From assembly GCF_024623325.1 (NCBI RefSeq), contig NZ_JANJZD010000006.1, positions 62,001-126,000 on the forward strand: 64,000 nt of DNA, given 5' to 3'. Below, one piece after another: positions 23,922 through 32,324 of this stretch. The DNA comes from Acetatifactor muris. Its GTDB lineage: Bacteria; Bacillota; Clostridia; Lachnospirales; Lachnospiraceae. How positions within the stretch are numbered: the first letter of the stretch is position 1; each line of letters starts with the position of its first letter. The notes beneath the pieces are model-generated. The model did not search any database. It saw only the letters and a list, made by a program, of their open reading frames with translations, and was not told the origin of the DNA. The position numbers were made by a program, and so were the translations under genes.

Positions 23922-25460
23922 TCAGTCATTATAACTAAAATAATCAAAATCCGCCGCTTTCCTGCTGCCGCAGCCACCGTTATTGGCATAGATTCCCACC
24001 AGCGTGCCGGTGTGACGCTTGCGGTCATCGGGCACACCCTCGTCGCAGAGATAGATGCAGTTCTCCAATACGCCTATCTCCGTCCATTCCGCTCCGTCAT
24101 AGCTGTAGAAGAAAGTTCTGGTCAGTCCCTCTGCCTCTACCCTGAGGTAAACAGGACATTCCCTCACCTCCGGCACTTCGGCAATCAGCTCCTCCCCGCG
24201 GTTGCGGTTGATTACCAGCTGAATTTTCCTGCCGTCCTCATAACACAGGGCACATCTGGCGTAGGTCACCGTGCTGTAATAACAGGTCAGTCCGGCCTGT
24301 TCGCCGTTTTTGTCAGGATAAAATTCCACCTTTGTCTCCGCCTGATAGGAAAGTTCCTGCTCCCGCCGAAGCAGAGTGTTTTTCGCTCGGATTTCGTTCA
24401 GCTGTCCGTCTCTTGTCCATATCCGGAAGAATCCGGGGCGCTCCGTCAGAGACCAGGAACCATTATCCGGATTGCGCACAAACTCCCACTCCAGATTCAG
24501 TTTATCATCGTTAAAATCGTCAAAAAGATTCCGTTCATACACACATTCGGGAAGGTCAGGCGCTGTCTGCTCCAGGCTGGGTCCCCTGCCCCCGTTTACG
24601 GTAAACCATCCGTCCTCCGTCCACTGCACCGGATCCAGTGCACTCTCCCGACCCACGGTGGTATACTTTCCGCCATTAGGCCGGCCGCAGAGGTAATAGC
24701 ACCACCACTGACCATTCTGGTCCTGCACCAGCTTTCCGTGTCCCGCCCGCTGGATGGGTGCCTCCGGGTCCTTCTGGCGCATCACAGGATTACAGGGAGA
24801 TTCTTCATATTCTCCGAACAGCTCTCTGCTTCTGGCCACATTGATGCCGTGCCCATATCCGGTCCCCCCTTCCGCCACCATGGCATAGTAATAATCACCT
24901 TTTTTCAAAATATGGGGGCCCTCCGGGCACCGCTCTCCCGTCCCGCTCCACACGGTGCGCCTCTCTCCTGCAACTTTCAGGCTGTCTTCCGTCAGTGGTA
25001 CAGCCTGTGCACCGGCAGCTATCACCATATAACGATTTCCGTCAGTATCCACAAAGTGAGAAGGATCAATGTCATCTACTTCCAGAGCAACAGGCTTGCT
25101 GTAAGGACCCTCCGGCCTGTGGGATACCATTACCAGCTGTCGGCGCATTACGTTATTGTCCCGTTTTCCGTCCGCATTCAGACGAAGTGTGGCAAAAATG
25201 TAAAATTTCCCATCCACATAGGAAATATCCGGCGCCCAGATTCCGTGAGAATCCCTGATATCGCTGATATCCAGCCACTCAGAATTGGCAATGGCATGAC
25301 CGATGATATGCCAGTGTACCATATCCCTGGAATGAGATATGGGAATGGCCGGAAAATACTGAAAGCTGGAATTTACCATGTAATAATCATCTCCCACCCG
25401 AATGACGGACGGGTCGGGGAAAAAACCCCTTTGTACTGGATTTTGATATGTTCTGTTCAT
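23922..25460 (-). CDS. glycoside hydrolase family 43 (beta-xylosidase or arabinofuranosidase type)
   Basis: 512 residues, no signal peptide. The five-bladed propeller shows the catalytic base Asp in RGFFPDPSVIRVGDDYYMV (about residue 16), the modulating Asp in GIWAPDISYVDGKFYIF (about 95) and the general acid Glu in EGPHILKKGDYYY (about 185). Residues from about 330 form the C-terminal beta-sandwich (FDDFNDDKLNLEWEFVRNP), typical of GH43 xylosidases and arabinofuranosidases. It probably removes xylose or arabinose from imported side chains inside the cell. It lies in the same direction as GH95 but separated by the cassette. The exact substrate is not predictable. Confidence 0.92.
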   Translation of the reverse strand: MNRTYQNPVQRGFFPDPSVIRVGDDYYMVNSSFQYFPAIPISHSRDMVHWHIIGHAIANSEWLDISDIRDSHGIWAPDISYVDGKFYIFATLRLNADGKRDNNVMRRQLVMVSHRPEGPYSKPVALEVDDIDPSHFVDTDGNRYMVIAAGAQAVPLTEDSLKVAGERRTVWSGTGERCPEGPHILKKGDYYYAMVAEGGTGYGHGINVARSRELFGEYEESPCNPVMRQKDPEAPIQRAGHGKLVQDQNGQWWCYYLCGRPNGGKYTTVGRESALDPVQWTEDGWFTVNGGRGPSLEQTAPDLPECVYERNLFDDFNDDKLNLEWEFVRNPDNGSWSLTERPGFFRIWTRDGQLNEIRAKNTLLRREQELSYQAETKVEFYPDKNGEQAGLTCYYSTVTYARCALCYEDGRKIQLVINRNRGEELIAEVPEVRECPVYLRVEAEGLTRTFFYSYDGAEWTEIGVLENCIYLCDEGVPDDRKRHTGTLVGIYANNGGCGSRKAADFDYFSYND

Positions 25461-25473
25461 TATTTTCTCCTAT

Positions 25474-25655
25474 TATAGTCGCTGCGCGACGGCACTAAAG
25501 AGTAAAGTCATTCGCCGCACACTTTAGGAGAGGAACTTTCATTCGAAAGTGCCCTCATGAAAGTTCCTCTCGTGCGCCTTCATGTCTTTACTTTTTATAG
25601 TTCCGGCATGAACTGTTTCGTGACTGCTTATAGTCGCTGCGCCACGGCGCTAAAG
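25474..25655. repeat. palindromic element with 27-bp direct repeats at its ends
   Basis: The 27-bp repeats 25474-25500 and 25629-25655 start TATAGTCGCTGCG and differ at two positions. Between them is a perfect 15-bp inverted repeat (25528-25542 with 25557-25571, GAGAGGAACTTTCAT and its complement), extended outward by imperfect pairing to about 25502 and 25592. No transposase is near. It lies directly upstream of the GH43 start and could be a mobile palindrome or a structured RNA. Confidence 0.7.
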
Positions 25656-25683
25656 AATATAATTCCGAAAGCTGACAAAAATC

Positions 25684-25803
25684 TTGCAATAGCTTTCAAC
25701 ATATGCTATATTATAGATATTGAAGGAGCAACCGCCCACAAAGTGGCTAGCCTCCAGTTGGTTTTTAAGCCTACCTGTACCGGCCAAGTAACAAGGTAGG
25801 CTT
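25684..25803 (+). ncRNA. antitoxin RNA of a type I toxin-antitoxin locus
   Basis: A near-consensus promoter (TTGCAA 25684-25689, 17 bp, TATATT 25707-25712) drives plus-strand RNA towards the toxin gene. It starts near 25719 and ends at a hairpin with 9-bp arms (25767-25775, AAGCCTACC; 25795-25803, GGTAGGCTT) followed by a T-rich tract. The segment GGAGCAACCGCC resembles GGAGGCTACCACC, the plus-strand sequence over the toxin leader, so the two RNAs can pair there in addition to their shared 3' ends. This is the layout of Fst/RNA II-type loci. There are no protein-coding signs in it. Confidence 0.65.
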
Positions 25804-25805
25804 AT

Positions 25806-25898
25806 TTATTTTCGCTTGTTGTTCCTATCTATGTAGGCAAGCAGTGTAATTAAAAATGTTGCAAACAAGATTAAATCCCGAAATGAAAACATTTCCAT
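25806..25898 (-). CDS. type I toxin, small holin-like membrane peptide
   Basis: 30 residues: a short polar start, one membrane helix (LILFATFLITLLAY) and a charged tail YIDRNNKRK. This is the pattern of Fst/TxpA-type and holin-like toxins (PF16935 group), which damage the membrane when overproduced. The leader has a strong ribosome site AGGGAGGTGG 5 bp before the ATG, and an upstream CCTCCCT can pair with it to block translation. The antitoxin RNA converges on it from the other side. The locus is silent while both RNAs are made; its role here (stability of the island or phage response) is not known. Confidence 0.75.
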   Translation of the reverse strand: MEMFSFRDLILFATFLITLLAYIDRNNKRK

Positions 25899-25975
25899 CC
25901 ACACCACCTCCCTTCTCAATGAGTCTTACGAGTTAGGGAGGCTACCACCTTGTAATACAGTTACTCCATGAATTC

Positions 25976-26004
25976 AATATAGCATATACCATATTGGATT
26001 TCAA
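25976..26004 (-). promoter_or_regulatory. toxin mRNA promoter
   Basis: On the minus strand TTGAAA (25999-26004) and TATATT (25976-25981) are 17 bp apart. The -10 region ATATGCTATATT is the same as in the antitoxin promoter, which supports a matched pair of transcripts. Confidence 0.7.
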
Positions 26005-26038
26005 TGGTTTTTCGTAAAACTTTCATTACTGTACCATC

Positions 26039-27601
26039 TTACATCAGATTCCCATACACAAATCCCTCAACTGTCAGTTTCCCACAGCTGCCTTCTCCTT
26101 CATGCATGGCCGTCAGGCCGGACTTCACACCTACCCATCTGCCGGGCAGAGCCTCCGTCACTGTTCCCACCGGATGCAGATTCTCCCCGCTGTCTCCGGC
26201 CTCCCAGGATATCCTGCTTTCTTCCTCCACACGCATTCTTATATACAACGTATCTCCGGCCAGAGCCTCCAGCTCTGTATCCGTCTCTTCTCTGGTTTCA
26301 AACAGTCCGATTCTCTGGTGCAGCGTCAGTTTCCCGTTTCTGCGGCAGACCAGAATGCTGTCATAGCGGCCTCCCAGAGAAATCATTCCGCATACATCCC
26401 CGTCTTCCATGGCATCCAGATGCAGACATACCGTAACTGTAAATTCCGGCGCAGGCCATTTCTGCAGAAGGAGATTTGGCACATCGCACAGCGGCAGGTC
26501 TTTTTCCGTATTCTGTGCATACAAAGTGAGACCGTTCCCATCCAGGGAATACCAGTCTTTCCTGTAGTTGGCATTCCACTGCCACTGCAGTCCCAGCTCT
26601 TTTCCCTCAAAAAAGTCACTGTCTTCTGGAGCATCCGGAAGCTGCGTTTTCTCCGCCCCTGTGGTCGGTTTTCTGTACTGCAGCACCGGTTCTCCGCAGC
26701 CGTCATTATCCTCGTCCTCACCAATTACAGGCCAGTCATCCACCCAGCGCATGGGCTGCAGATGCACAATTCTTCCGGCATTCCCCACATCCTGAAAATG
26801 CAGAAACCAGTCTTCTCCCTGGGGCGTGTCCACCCAGGCTCCCTGATGAGGTCCGTTGACTGAACTGTTCCCCTGACCCATAACGATTCTCTCTTCGTAA
26901 GGTCCGTATATATGCCGGGAACGCAGCACGGTCTGCCAGCCTGTCTTCACTCCGCCCGCCGGTGCAAATATGTAGTAATAACCATTCCTCTTGTAAAGCT
27001 TCGGCCCTTCGATGGTAGGCTGGGTGACATGGCCGTCATACACAAAACGCCCCTCTTCTCCGCCGCCGAGAACCTTTGTGCCGTCCTCACTTAAAGGAGA
27101 AATATACAGCGCACTCTTAAAACCGATTCGGCTGTTGGCAAAGCCGTTCACCAGATAAGCCTTCCCGTCATCATCCCAGAGCGGACAGGGGTCAATCCAG
27201 CCAATATTTTTCTTCACACACACCGGCTCTTCCCACTTTCCGAAGGGGTCTCTGGTCCGGCACATCAGAATCCCTTCATCTGGAAAAGGAATAAACACAT
27301 AATAAACGCCCTCGTGATAACGAATAGCAGGCGCCCAGGCGCCGCAGCCATGAGCCGGCTTATCATACCGCTCATAGGGCAGTCTGTCCATGACATAATT
27401 GACCACTTTCCAGTTCACCAGGTCTCTGGAATGCAGCAGCGGCACTGACGGCGCGTTGCTGAAGCTGGAAGCCACCATAAAGTAGTCTTCCCCCACCCGG
27501 ATTGCATCCGGATCCGAATAATCCGTGTACAGAATCGGGTTGCGGTAGGTTCCGTCCCCCTGATCGGCAATCCACATTTTTTCCACATTCTTTTTTTCCA
27601 T
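26039..27601 (-). CDS. glycoside hydrolase family 43
   Basis: 520 residues, no signal peptide. Catalytic base Asp in YTDYSDPDAIRVGEDYFMV (about residue 30), modulating Asp region GCGAWAPAIRYHEGVYYVF and WIDPCPLWDDDGKAYLV, acid Glu in TIEGPKLYKRNGYYYIF (about 200). The C-terminal half from about residue 340 is a beta-sandwich of the GH43_C2 type. GAGGAG lies 5 bp before the ATG. It differs enough from the other GH43 to be a different subfamily, so a second linkage (xylosyl, arabinosyl or galactosyl) is likely. It precedes the toxin-antitoxin locus. Confidence 0.92.
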   Translation of the reverse strand: MEKKNVEKMWIADQGDGTYRNPILYTDYSDPDAIRVGEDYFMVASSFSNAPSVPLLHSRDLVNWKVVNYVMDRLPYERYDKPAHGCGAWAPAIRYHEGVYYVFIPFPDEGILMCRTRDPFGKWEEPVCVKKNIGWIDPCPLWDDDGKAYLVNGFANSRIGFKSALYISPLSEDGTKVLGGGEEGRFVYDGHVTQPTIEGPKLYKRNGYYYIFAPAGGVKTGWQTVLRSRHIYGPYEERIVMGQGNSSVNGPHQGAWVDTPQGEDWFLHFQDVGNAGRIVHLQPMRWVDDWPVIGEDEDNDGCGEPVLQYRKPTTGAEKTQLPDAPEDSDFFEGKELGLQWQWNANYRKDWYSLDGNGLTLYAQNTEKDLPLCDVPNLLLQKWPAPEFTVTVCLHLDAMEDGDVCGMISLGGRYDSILVCRRNGKLTLHQRIGLFETREETDTELEALAGDTLYIRMRVEEESRISWEAGDSGENLHPVGTVTEALPGRWVGVKSGLTAMHEGEGSCGKLTVEGFVYGNLM

Positions 27602-27794
27602 TGTTTCTCCTCATTTTAGTTCCGCAGTTCTCTTCCGATGCCATCTCAGGGAAGAATTTCCGGCATCCCTCAGAGACTCTGCTGTTCCTTTTACAGGTAT
27701 TTATGTATATAAGCGTATCATTTCCAGGCAGGAAAAACAAGAAACATTTCCCACACTCTCAGCATTGTTCTCCTGTCCCATTCCTGTTCCAAAG

Positions 27795-28016
27795 TCACCT
27801 CTCATTGTCCGGGCGGCCGGCATTCATATCTGTATAGCAGTCCAGCAGGCCCACTGTCTCGTTGGCCGGGCGACCGTACATATTGCAGCATTTGTGAGAC
27901 ACTTCCCCATTGACACTTTTCTCGTCATCCATCTCCACACTCATTCGAACCACCCCCATCTGCGTCTCCTGGTCCAGATGATTCAGAATGTCCTCTATCA
28001 GTTTTTCATTATCCAT
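27795..28016 (-). CDS. small conserved-type protein, function unknown
   Basis: 73 residues (starts MDNEKLIEDILNHLDQE). No family recognised. A GGAGGCCGAAGGAAA leader precedes the ATG. It contains a Cys pair in SHKCCNMYGRP but no complete metal site. It sits between the serine hydrolase and GH43 genes on the same strand, 54 bp after the hydrolase, and may belong to that operon. Confidence 0.5.
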   Translation of the reverse strand: MDNEKLIEDILNHLDQETQMGVVRMSVEMDDEKSVNGEVSHKCCNMYGRPANETVGLLDCYTDMNAGRPDNER

Positions 28017-28070
28017 TTTCCTTCGGCCTCCTTTCCCATCCTTTTCAATTGGCTTTCCAGAGCCCTTCTC

Positions 28071-29513
28071 TCAGACCTCCCGACGTCCGGAACCTGTTCC
28101 CTTATAATACTGTAAAAACGGTTCCCCGGTGCTCACCATCCGCACACTGAGTCTCTCATCCTTCCACCCGAAATCCATGCTCACATGTCCCTGTTCCTCA
28201 TCCGTTATAAAGCAATGCAGCAGAAAGTGACCATGCTTCCACGCCCCCCTGCATTCACATTGGTAGCAGGTACCGGGAAAATTCTGCATCTGCCAGTCTT
28301 CTGTATCAAAGGCCAGCTCCCGCACGCCATCCGGATCCTCAAAGCGAAGCTTTCCCTGCTTCCAGTCAAACTCCAGCCAGATCCATTTCATTGGATTTTC
28401 ATGGAAAACATATCGCTCAGGCCGGACCGCAGCTTCCACCGGCAGTATGCCATCCCCGCGCATCGTTCCTTTCCGCAGTTCTTCCTCCTTCTGCGCGCTT
28501 CCGTCCTGCCCTTCCTTCTCCCCTCGCCCGGCACATACCGCCGGAAAGAGGATATCGTAAAAGCTGTCGTATATCATCTGCAACCCCGCCGGATTGCCGA
28601 TGGTATCCGCCATGGTCACAAGGCAGAAATCCAATTCCGGGAAGCACAGCGCCAGCTGACCGCCCATGCCGTACATGGTAAAGCCATGAAGATGTTCCCT
28701 GCCGGGAACACTCCTTGGCATCCAGAACAGATAGCCGTATCCGCCCTGCTCATCCAGCACAGGCTGCAGATCTGTGGGCACCTGGTTTGCCGTGGCCTGC
28801 CGCATAAAGTCTGCCGGCAGCAGCTCCTCTCCCTCCAGCATGCCATAATGACTGCACAGCCAGGCCGCCCTTGCCACATCCCGCAAGGTGCACATGAGCC
28901 CGCTGCCCCCCTGAGATACTCCCTGAGGGTCCTTCAGAATGTATGCCTCCGCGGAAAATCCCAGCCTGTCCAGCCCTTCCCGGCGCAGGAAATCCAGCAT
29001 ATCCATGCCTGTCAGCTTTTCCACCAGCGCCGCTAGCACATGCGAGGAAGAAGTGTCATAGGAAAAAACCGTTCCCGGCACATGATCCGGCTTTACCCGG
29101 AAAAAGGATTCCACCCAGTCATCCCGATCATATCGCTTAAAGGTAGTGGACGCATAACAGGTACGCATGGTCAGCATCTCCCGTATGGTCATTTCACGAC
29201 ACCAGGGATGGGGGCCATCTTTCGGCAGCTTCTCCGGAAAATAGTCACAGATTGCATCCTCCAGCGCAATTTTCTTCTGCTTCAGCAAAAGTCCCACGGC
29301 CATGGAAGTAAAGCTTTTGGTAATGGAATACATTCTGTGCAAGGTATCCTGTCCGTAAGGCGCGTAATACTTTTCTCCCACAATATCCTTCCCACACAGA
29401 AGCAGATATCCGTGCATTTGAACGCCCAGACGCGCCAGGCGTTCTTCAAATCCTTTCACCGCTGCGGAAGAAATACCGTATTTCTCCGGTTTCACATTTT
29501 TAAATTCCAGCAT
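28071..29513 (-). CDS. serine hydrolase of the beta-lactamase (class C / esterase) family
   Basis: 480 residues from the ATG at 29513, chosen for GAGGGGAG 6 bp upstream. The SxxK motif is in YSITKSFTSMAVG (about residue 65), the second motif Tyr in VFSYDTSSSH (about 155) and a third region around MYGMGGQLALC. No signal peptide, so it is cytoplasmic, unlike true penicillin-binding proteins. It probably acts as an esterase or peptidase; in this carbohydrate island removal of acyl groups from imported sugars is possible but only inferred. The last 120 residues form an extra beta-rich domain after a Glu/Lys-rich linker. Confidence 0.85.
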   Translation of the reverse strand: MLEFKNVKPEKYGISSAAVKGFEERLARLGVQMHGYLLLCGKDIVGEKYYAPYGQDTLHRMYSITKSFTSMAVGLLLKQKKIALEDAICDYFPEKLPKDGPHPWCREMTIREMLTMRTCYASTTFKRYDRDDWVESFFRVKPDHVPGTVFSYDTSSSHVLAALVEKLTGMDMLDFLRREGLDRLGFSAEAYILKDPQGVSQGGSGLMCTLRDVARAAWLCSHYGMLEGEELLPADFMRQATANQVPTDLQPVLDEQGGYGYLFWMPRSVPGREHLHGFTMYGMGGQLALCFPELDFCLVTMADTIGNPAGLQMIYDSFYDILFPAVCAGRGEKEGQDGSAQKEEELRKGTMRGDGILPVEAAVRPERYVFHENPMKWIWLEFDWKQGKLRFEDPDGVRELAFDTEDWQMQNFPGTCYQCECRGAWKHGHFLLHCFITDEEQGHVSMDFGWKDERLSVRMVSTGEPFLQYYKGTGSGRREV

Positions 29514-29613
29514 GATAATCTCCCCTCTTTTCTCCTGCCGCCTGTCGTTCCTATTATATACAACATCCGGCCAAACTTCAATGTATAAGCCCTGTTTCAT
29601 CCAAATTTGCAGT

Positions 29614-29634
29614 GTGCCCTGTCTGAACTGTTAC
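29614..29634 (-). repeat. solo end of the GTAACAG MITE family
   Basis: Bases 29614-29634 match the right end of the MITE at 58104-58299, in the same orientation as it appears there (GTGCCCTGTCTGAAC followed by TGTTAC). No left end is within 300 bp, so it is a fragment. It lies between the serine hydrolase start and the binding-protein gene. Confidence 0.5.
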
Positions 29635-29671
29635 ACTGTCTGAATGCATTTCTCCGGTCTCTTGTGTCACC

Positions 29672-29698
29672 GCGGGAAACGGCAGCAGCACGTTTCCG
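29672..29698 (-). terminator. hairpin after the second solute-binding gene
   Basis: Arms GGAAACG and CGTTTCC pair around a 9-nt loop, 40 bp beyond the binding-protein stop. There is no T-run, so it may be an mRNA-stabilising hairpin more than a terminator. Confidence 0.3.
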
Positions 29699-29737
29699 CA
29701 CTGCCGCCGTCTTGTCTTCTTTCTCCGCTTTCACGCC

Positions 29738-31318
29738 TTATTTGTTTGCCAGAAATTCGTCAAACTGTCTCTGAATCTCCGCAATATAGGTATCCCAGCC
29801 AGCCTTCTTCAATTCAGCTTTCAGTTCCTCGATATTAGAGTCATAATCCTTCAGACCGGCCAGCATAGGTGTCGCAAGCTCTTCCCACGCGCTGTCAATC
29901 TGTGCTTTTTCAGTCTGAACATTGGAATAGTCAATGCTGAATCCAAAACTCAGCGCGGGAAGTGCTTTGTCATCCCAGTTCTTGTAGACTTCCATAAACT
30001 CATCCGTATAGGCGGTGGTAGGGGTGGAAATCTTAACATTATAAATCATCCACTCATAAAAGAGTTCTTCTGTGTTGATCTTGGACACCTTACCGTCTAT
30101 CAGCTCATAATCTGTTCCTTCCACACCATAGGCAAACAGGTTCGCCATCTCGGTATTTTTCTGAAGCAGGTTTACAAACAATGCCACACGGTCCGCTTTT
30201 GTGGAAGTTACAGGCACCTGGAATGCTGTGTTTTCATAGCTCTTTTTGTAAATCGGCTTCTCGGGTGCAATGTAATACTCCGCAGTCTTTGCCTCCGGAA
30301 CCACACTCTGCAGTCCGGGTTCATTTTCAATCAAAGTGGTACCGCAGGTTCCTCTCATGAAGGAAGTCATATTGGCCTGGAAAGGCAATGTCACAGTGTT
30401 CGTCAGAATATCCTTCGGAATCAGATCCTGGGCATACCAGTCATTGTAAAGCTTCACCGCCGCTTCAAATTCCGGTGATTCAATAAAGTTCACCAGCTCT
30501 TTGGTGTCCTGATCAATCCAGATTCCGGTACAAAGGGGAATCAGATTCCTGTCACTGGTTCCGCGGATAATATACTCGGCGGTAGCCAGCTCATAAGTGG
30601 CATACAGGCCATACTGCTCTTTTGCTTTCTGCGCATAGGCTGTCAGATCATCCAAAGTACTGATATTGTCCATGTCGATGGCATCCATAATGTCCTGGCG
30701 CACGCAGACTGTGCTGTACACGCCGCCGGTAGGCTTGTTGCCGATAGGAATGGCGTAGACGCCGCCGTCAAAGCGATAGGCATCGAAGGCGGTAGGATCC
30801 ACATTCTCATGCCAGTCAGGCAGATAAGTATCAATTACTTCTGACAAATCCTGGAGATATCCCTTGCTGTAGCTGCTTGCAGCCCATCTGGGATCCACGA
30901 TACAGGCATCGAATTCCTGACCGGAAGCAATCATCAGGTCCACCTTGCCTCCTGCTCCGTTCTCTGTCCAGGGCAGATACATCAGTTCCACTTCCGTGTT
31001 AATCTCATCAATGAACATCTGCTGGAACTCATTTTCCATCAGCTCCTGCATTCTCGGAGATTCCTCGCCGAATAATACCACTGTGATTTTGTCCAGTGTT
31101 TCAGGCCTGAGTGACGCCTCTCCTTCATTATCTCCTGTTTCGTCATTACTCTCGGATGCATTTGTGGATTCCTGCTGGGTGCTCTGCTCCTCTGTGCTGC
31201 CGGAAGCATTTCCGGTGTCGGAAGAAGTGCTGCCCTGATTTCCGTCAGAGCCGCATCCTGTCAATACGGACAGCAATAATGTACCTGCAAGGATTGTTGA
31301 TAATAATTTCTTTTTCAT
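29738..31318 (-). CDS. carbohydrate ABC importer, substrate-binding lipoprotein
   Basis: 526 residues. Lipoprotein signal with lipobox LLSVLTGCGSDG (Cys about residue 22), followed by a long Ser/Thr/Gln/Glu linker and a family 1 binding fold with DKITVVLFGEESPRM and YAIPIGNKPTGGVYS. GGAGGAAAAGA lies before the ATG. It ends an operon with two permeases upstream; the 90-bp gap holds a small hairpin that may raise the amount of this mRNA segment. Its length and form match the YtcQ/LplA group. The ligand is probably an oligosaccharide of the pectin or hemicellulose type, inferred from neighbours. Confidence 0.91.
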   Translation of the reverse strand: MKKKLLSTILAGTLLLSVLTGCGSDGNQGSTSSDTGNASGSTEEQSTQQESTNASESNDETGDNEGEASLRPETLDKITVVLFGEESPRMQELMENEFQQMFIDEINTEVELMYLPWTENGAGGKVDLMIASGQEFDACIVDPRWAASSYSKGYLQDLSEVIDTYLPDWHENVDPTAFDAYRFDGGVYAIPIGNKPTGGVYSTVCVRQDIMDAIDMDNISTLDDLTAYAQKAKEQYGLYATYELATAEYIIRGTSDRNLIPLCTGIWIDQDTKELVNFIESPEFEAAVKLYNDWYAQDLIPKDILTNTVTLPFQANMTSFMRGTCGTTLIENEPGLQSVVPEAKTAEYYIAPEKPIYKKSYENTAFQVPVTSTKADRVALFVNLLQKNTEMANLFAYGVEGTDYELIDGKVSKINTEELFYEWMIYNVKISTPTTAYTDEFMEVYKNWDDKALPALSFGFSIDYSNVQTEKAQIDSAWEELATPMLAGLKDYDSNIEELKAELKKAGWDTYIAEIQRQFDEFLANK

Positions 31319-31407
31319 TCTTTTCCTCCATTCTTATAGTTGATTTATAAATCACTCCCGGGGGAGTTTTTAGCTTACTGTTACTTTTCTTCCTTATTTC
31401 CTTTCGC

Positions 31408-32313
31408 CTACCCTTTGACCGCTCCCACAATCACACCCTTGGTAATATACTTCTGGGCAAAGGGATACAGTAAAATGATGGGGCCGATGGTGACGCAGAT
31501 GGTGGCCATCTTAGTTGTTTCCAGGGGAATGTTAATGTTATACCCCAGGGAAGCATTGGCCTGATTTGCGATAAACTGCACGTTGGCCAGCATATTATAC
31601 AGATAATACTGGAGGGGATAAAGCTTCTGTTTATTAATAAACATCAAGGCCAGGTAATAATCATTCCAATAGCTCAGGGCATAGAACAGTCCCACCGTCA
31701 CCAGTCCCACCTTTGCCAGAGGGAAATAAATAATTCCGAAAATCTTCAGATAACTGGCACCGTCAATCTTCGCCGCCTCCGCCAGCTCCTCCGGTATGGA
31801 CTTGAAGAAATTTCTCAGCAGGAACACATTAAATGCATTCATACAGGAAGGAAGAATCAAGGCCCAGAATTTGTCGGTGAGCTGATAATATTTGGTGCAC
31901 ATAATGTACCAGGGCAGCAGTCCCGCCGAAAAAATCATGGGAATGTAGAGGAACATGTTCAGAGCGCTCCTGGGTTTGAATTCCTTTACTGTCAGTACAT
32001 AGGCAAATGCCGCTGATACCAGCACAGAAAGCAGTGTACCCGATATGGTAACGGCGATTGTGACACAGTAGGCATTCATGATATTTTTTCCCAGAGATCC
32101 CAATATCATTTTGTAGGCCTCCAGACTGAACACTTTTGGTATTACGCTGTAGCCGTTTACCGTGACAGCCACCTCATCCGAAAAAGATGTGCCCACCGCC
32201 AGCAAAAGCGGATACAGGCAGATAATGGCGAAAAACCCGATAAAAATATAGAAGAAAATCCGTAAGGCTCTGTCGGATCTGGATTGTTTGATTGTTTGCT
32301 TGTTTCCTGCCAT
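31408..32313 (-). CDS. carbohydrate ABC importer permease (MalG/LplC type)
   Basis: 301 residues, six membrane segments, EAA loop LAEAAKIDGASYLKIFGIIYFPLAKVG (about 195-220), C-terminal KGVIVGAVKG. AAGGAGGTGCGAG precedes the ATG. It lies 11 bp after the first permease and 89 bp before the binding protein. Confidence 0.93.
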   Translation of the reverse strand: MAGNKQTIKQSRSDRALRIFFYIFIGFFAIICLYPLLLAVGTSFSDEVAVTVNGYSVIPKVFSLEAYKMILGSLGKNIMNAYCVTIAVTISGTLLSVLVSAAFAYVLTVKEFKPRSALNMFLYIPMIFSAGLLPWYIMCTKYYQLTDKFWALILPSCMNAFNVFLLRNFFKSIPEELAEAAKIDGASYLKIFGIIYFPLAKVGLVTVGLFYALSYWNDYYLALMFINKQKLYPLQYYLYNMLANVQFIANQANASLGYNINIPLETTKMATICVTIGPIILLYPFAQKYITKGVIVGAVKG

Positions 32314-32324
32314 CTCGCACCTCC

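Noticed and set aside
24012..25478. A 488-codon plus-strand frame opposite GH43
   Set aside because: Same reason: the minus-strand GH43 shows all catalytic motifs, and the antisense product has no recognisable domain.
25474..25655. CRISPR-like pair of 27-bp repeats
   Set aside because: Only two repeats, 128 bp apart with a palindrome between them, and no cas gene.
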